From Candidatus Poseidoniaceae archaeon (lineage in GTDB: Archaea > Thermoplasmatota > Poseidoniia > Poseidoniales > Poseidoniaceae): a stretch of DNA of 6,301 nt. The notes under the pieces were generated by a model. The model had not been told where the DNA came from and did not search any database. It worked only from the letters and a program-made list of their open reading frames with translations. The position numbers and the translations under genes were made by a program. The stretch covers positions 1-6,301 of the forward strand of contig DUKP01000125.1 of the NCBI GenBank assembly GCA_013329295.1, read 5' to 3'. This document shows, one piece after another, positions 6,045 to 6,301 of the stretch. Position 1 is the first letter of the stretch; each line of letters opens with the position of its first letter.

Positions 6045-6301
6045 TATCCAAGAATATCTGTTAATTGAGACTTATAGAAATTTCCAGATTCCTGTAGGCT
6101 AGCTAATTCTTGTTCACTCAAATCAAGTTCAATAATTCTCTCAATTCCACCTGCTCCAAGAATAACAGGCACTCCAATGTATACATCATCAAGTCCGTAT
6201 TGTCCTGAGAGAAGTGCAGATGCGGGAATCAATCTCTTGCGATCATTTAATACTGCTTCTGCCATAATTGCTGCTGCGGAACCTGGAGCATAAAATGCGG
6301 A
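6041..6301 (-). CDS. mdh: Malate/lactate dehydrogenase, C-terminal part (5' end beyond the window)
   Basis: The minus-strand frame is open from the window edge (6301) to a TAA at 6041-6043 and encodes the last 86 residues. They begin SAFYAPGSAAAIMAEAVLNDRK; the ATG at 6265 is an internal methionine, not the start. Family markers are the [GS]AxYAP helix, RLIPASALLSGQYGLDDVYI, GVPVILGAGGIERIIELDL and SEQELASLQES, which match the C-terminal substrate-binding half of LDH-like malate dehydrogenases. The enzyme would interconvert malate and oxaloacetate with NAD(P) in the TCA cycle. Catalytic residues and the nucleotide-binding Rossmann half lie outside the window, so malate rather than lactate as substrate is a judgement from overall similarity. 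It converges on the YgfZ-type gene, with the two stop codons interlocking. Confidence 0.9.
   Translation of the reverse strand, partial: SAFYAPGSAAAIMAEAVLNDRKRLIPASALLSGQYGLDDVYIGVPVILGAGGIERIIELDLSEQELASLQESGNFYKSQLTDILGY

Noticed and set aside
6001..6060. Hairpin terminator after the YgfZ-type gene
   Set aside because: No stable stem followed by a T-run is present; the short T-run at 6028-6031 lies within the coding sequence.

Overview
The window looks like a chromosomal piece of an A+T-rich planktonic euryarchaeon. My best guess is Marine Group II (Candidatus Poseidoniales) or a close relative. This is inferred from four things: a TrmB-type archaeal regulator, a large soluble TPR protein, frequent GTG starts without clear Shine-Dalgarno sequences, and tightly packed genes with almost no spacer. 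No marker gene such as rRNA is present, so the lineage is not proven. I see no tRNA, rRNA, CRISPR array, transposase, integrase or long repeat.

Layout. On the minus strand, positions 1-735 hold the nearly complete 5' part of a SUMF1/formylglycine-generating-enzyme-like gene that runs off the left edge. Directly upstream of it, with stop and start codons abutting (TAG then GTG), is an FMN reductase-like flavoprotein gene (736-1284). A divergent intergenic region of about 90 bases (1285-1374) carries a 17-base inverted repeat and then opens a rightward cluster of four genes. These are a 726-residue TPR protein with an embedded EF-hand-like loop (1375-3555), a TrmB-type HTH regulator with a C-terminal V4R-like cysteine-rich domain (3552-4904, overlapping the TPR gene by four bases), an A-type iron-sulfur carrier of the IscA/ErpA/SufA family (4957-5337) and a short YgfZ/IBA57-type protein (5355-6044). 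The right edge holds the C-terminal 86 codons of a malate/lactate dehydrogenase on the minus strand (6041-6301). Its stop codon interlocks with that of the YgfZ gene.

How the genes may work together. A-type carriers and YgfZ/IBA57 proteins are known partners in [4Fe-4S] cluster maturation in bacteria and mitochondria, so the last two rightward genes form a plausible maturation pair. The regulator just upstream has a cysteine-rich putative ligand or metal domain, which makes it a candidate controller of that pair, possibly responding to iron, redox state or a hydrophobic ligand; this is inference. The TPR protein is translationally coupled to the regulator and may be a scaffold, with calcium as a possible ligand of its EF-hand loop. 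The leftward flavoprotein and SUMF1-like genes form a separate two-gene unit of unknown purpose.
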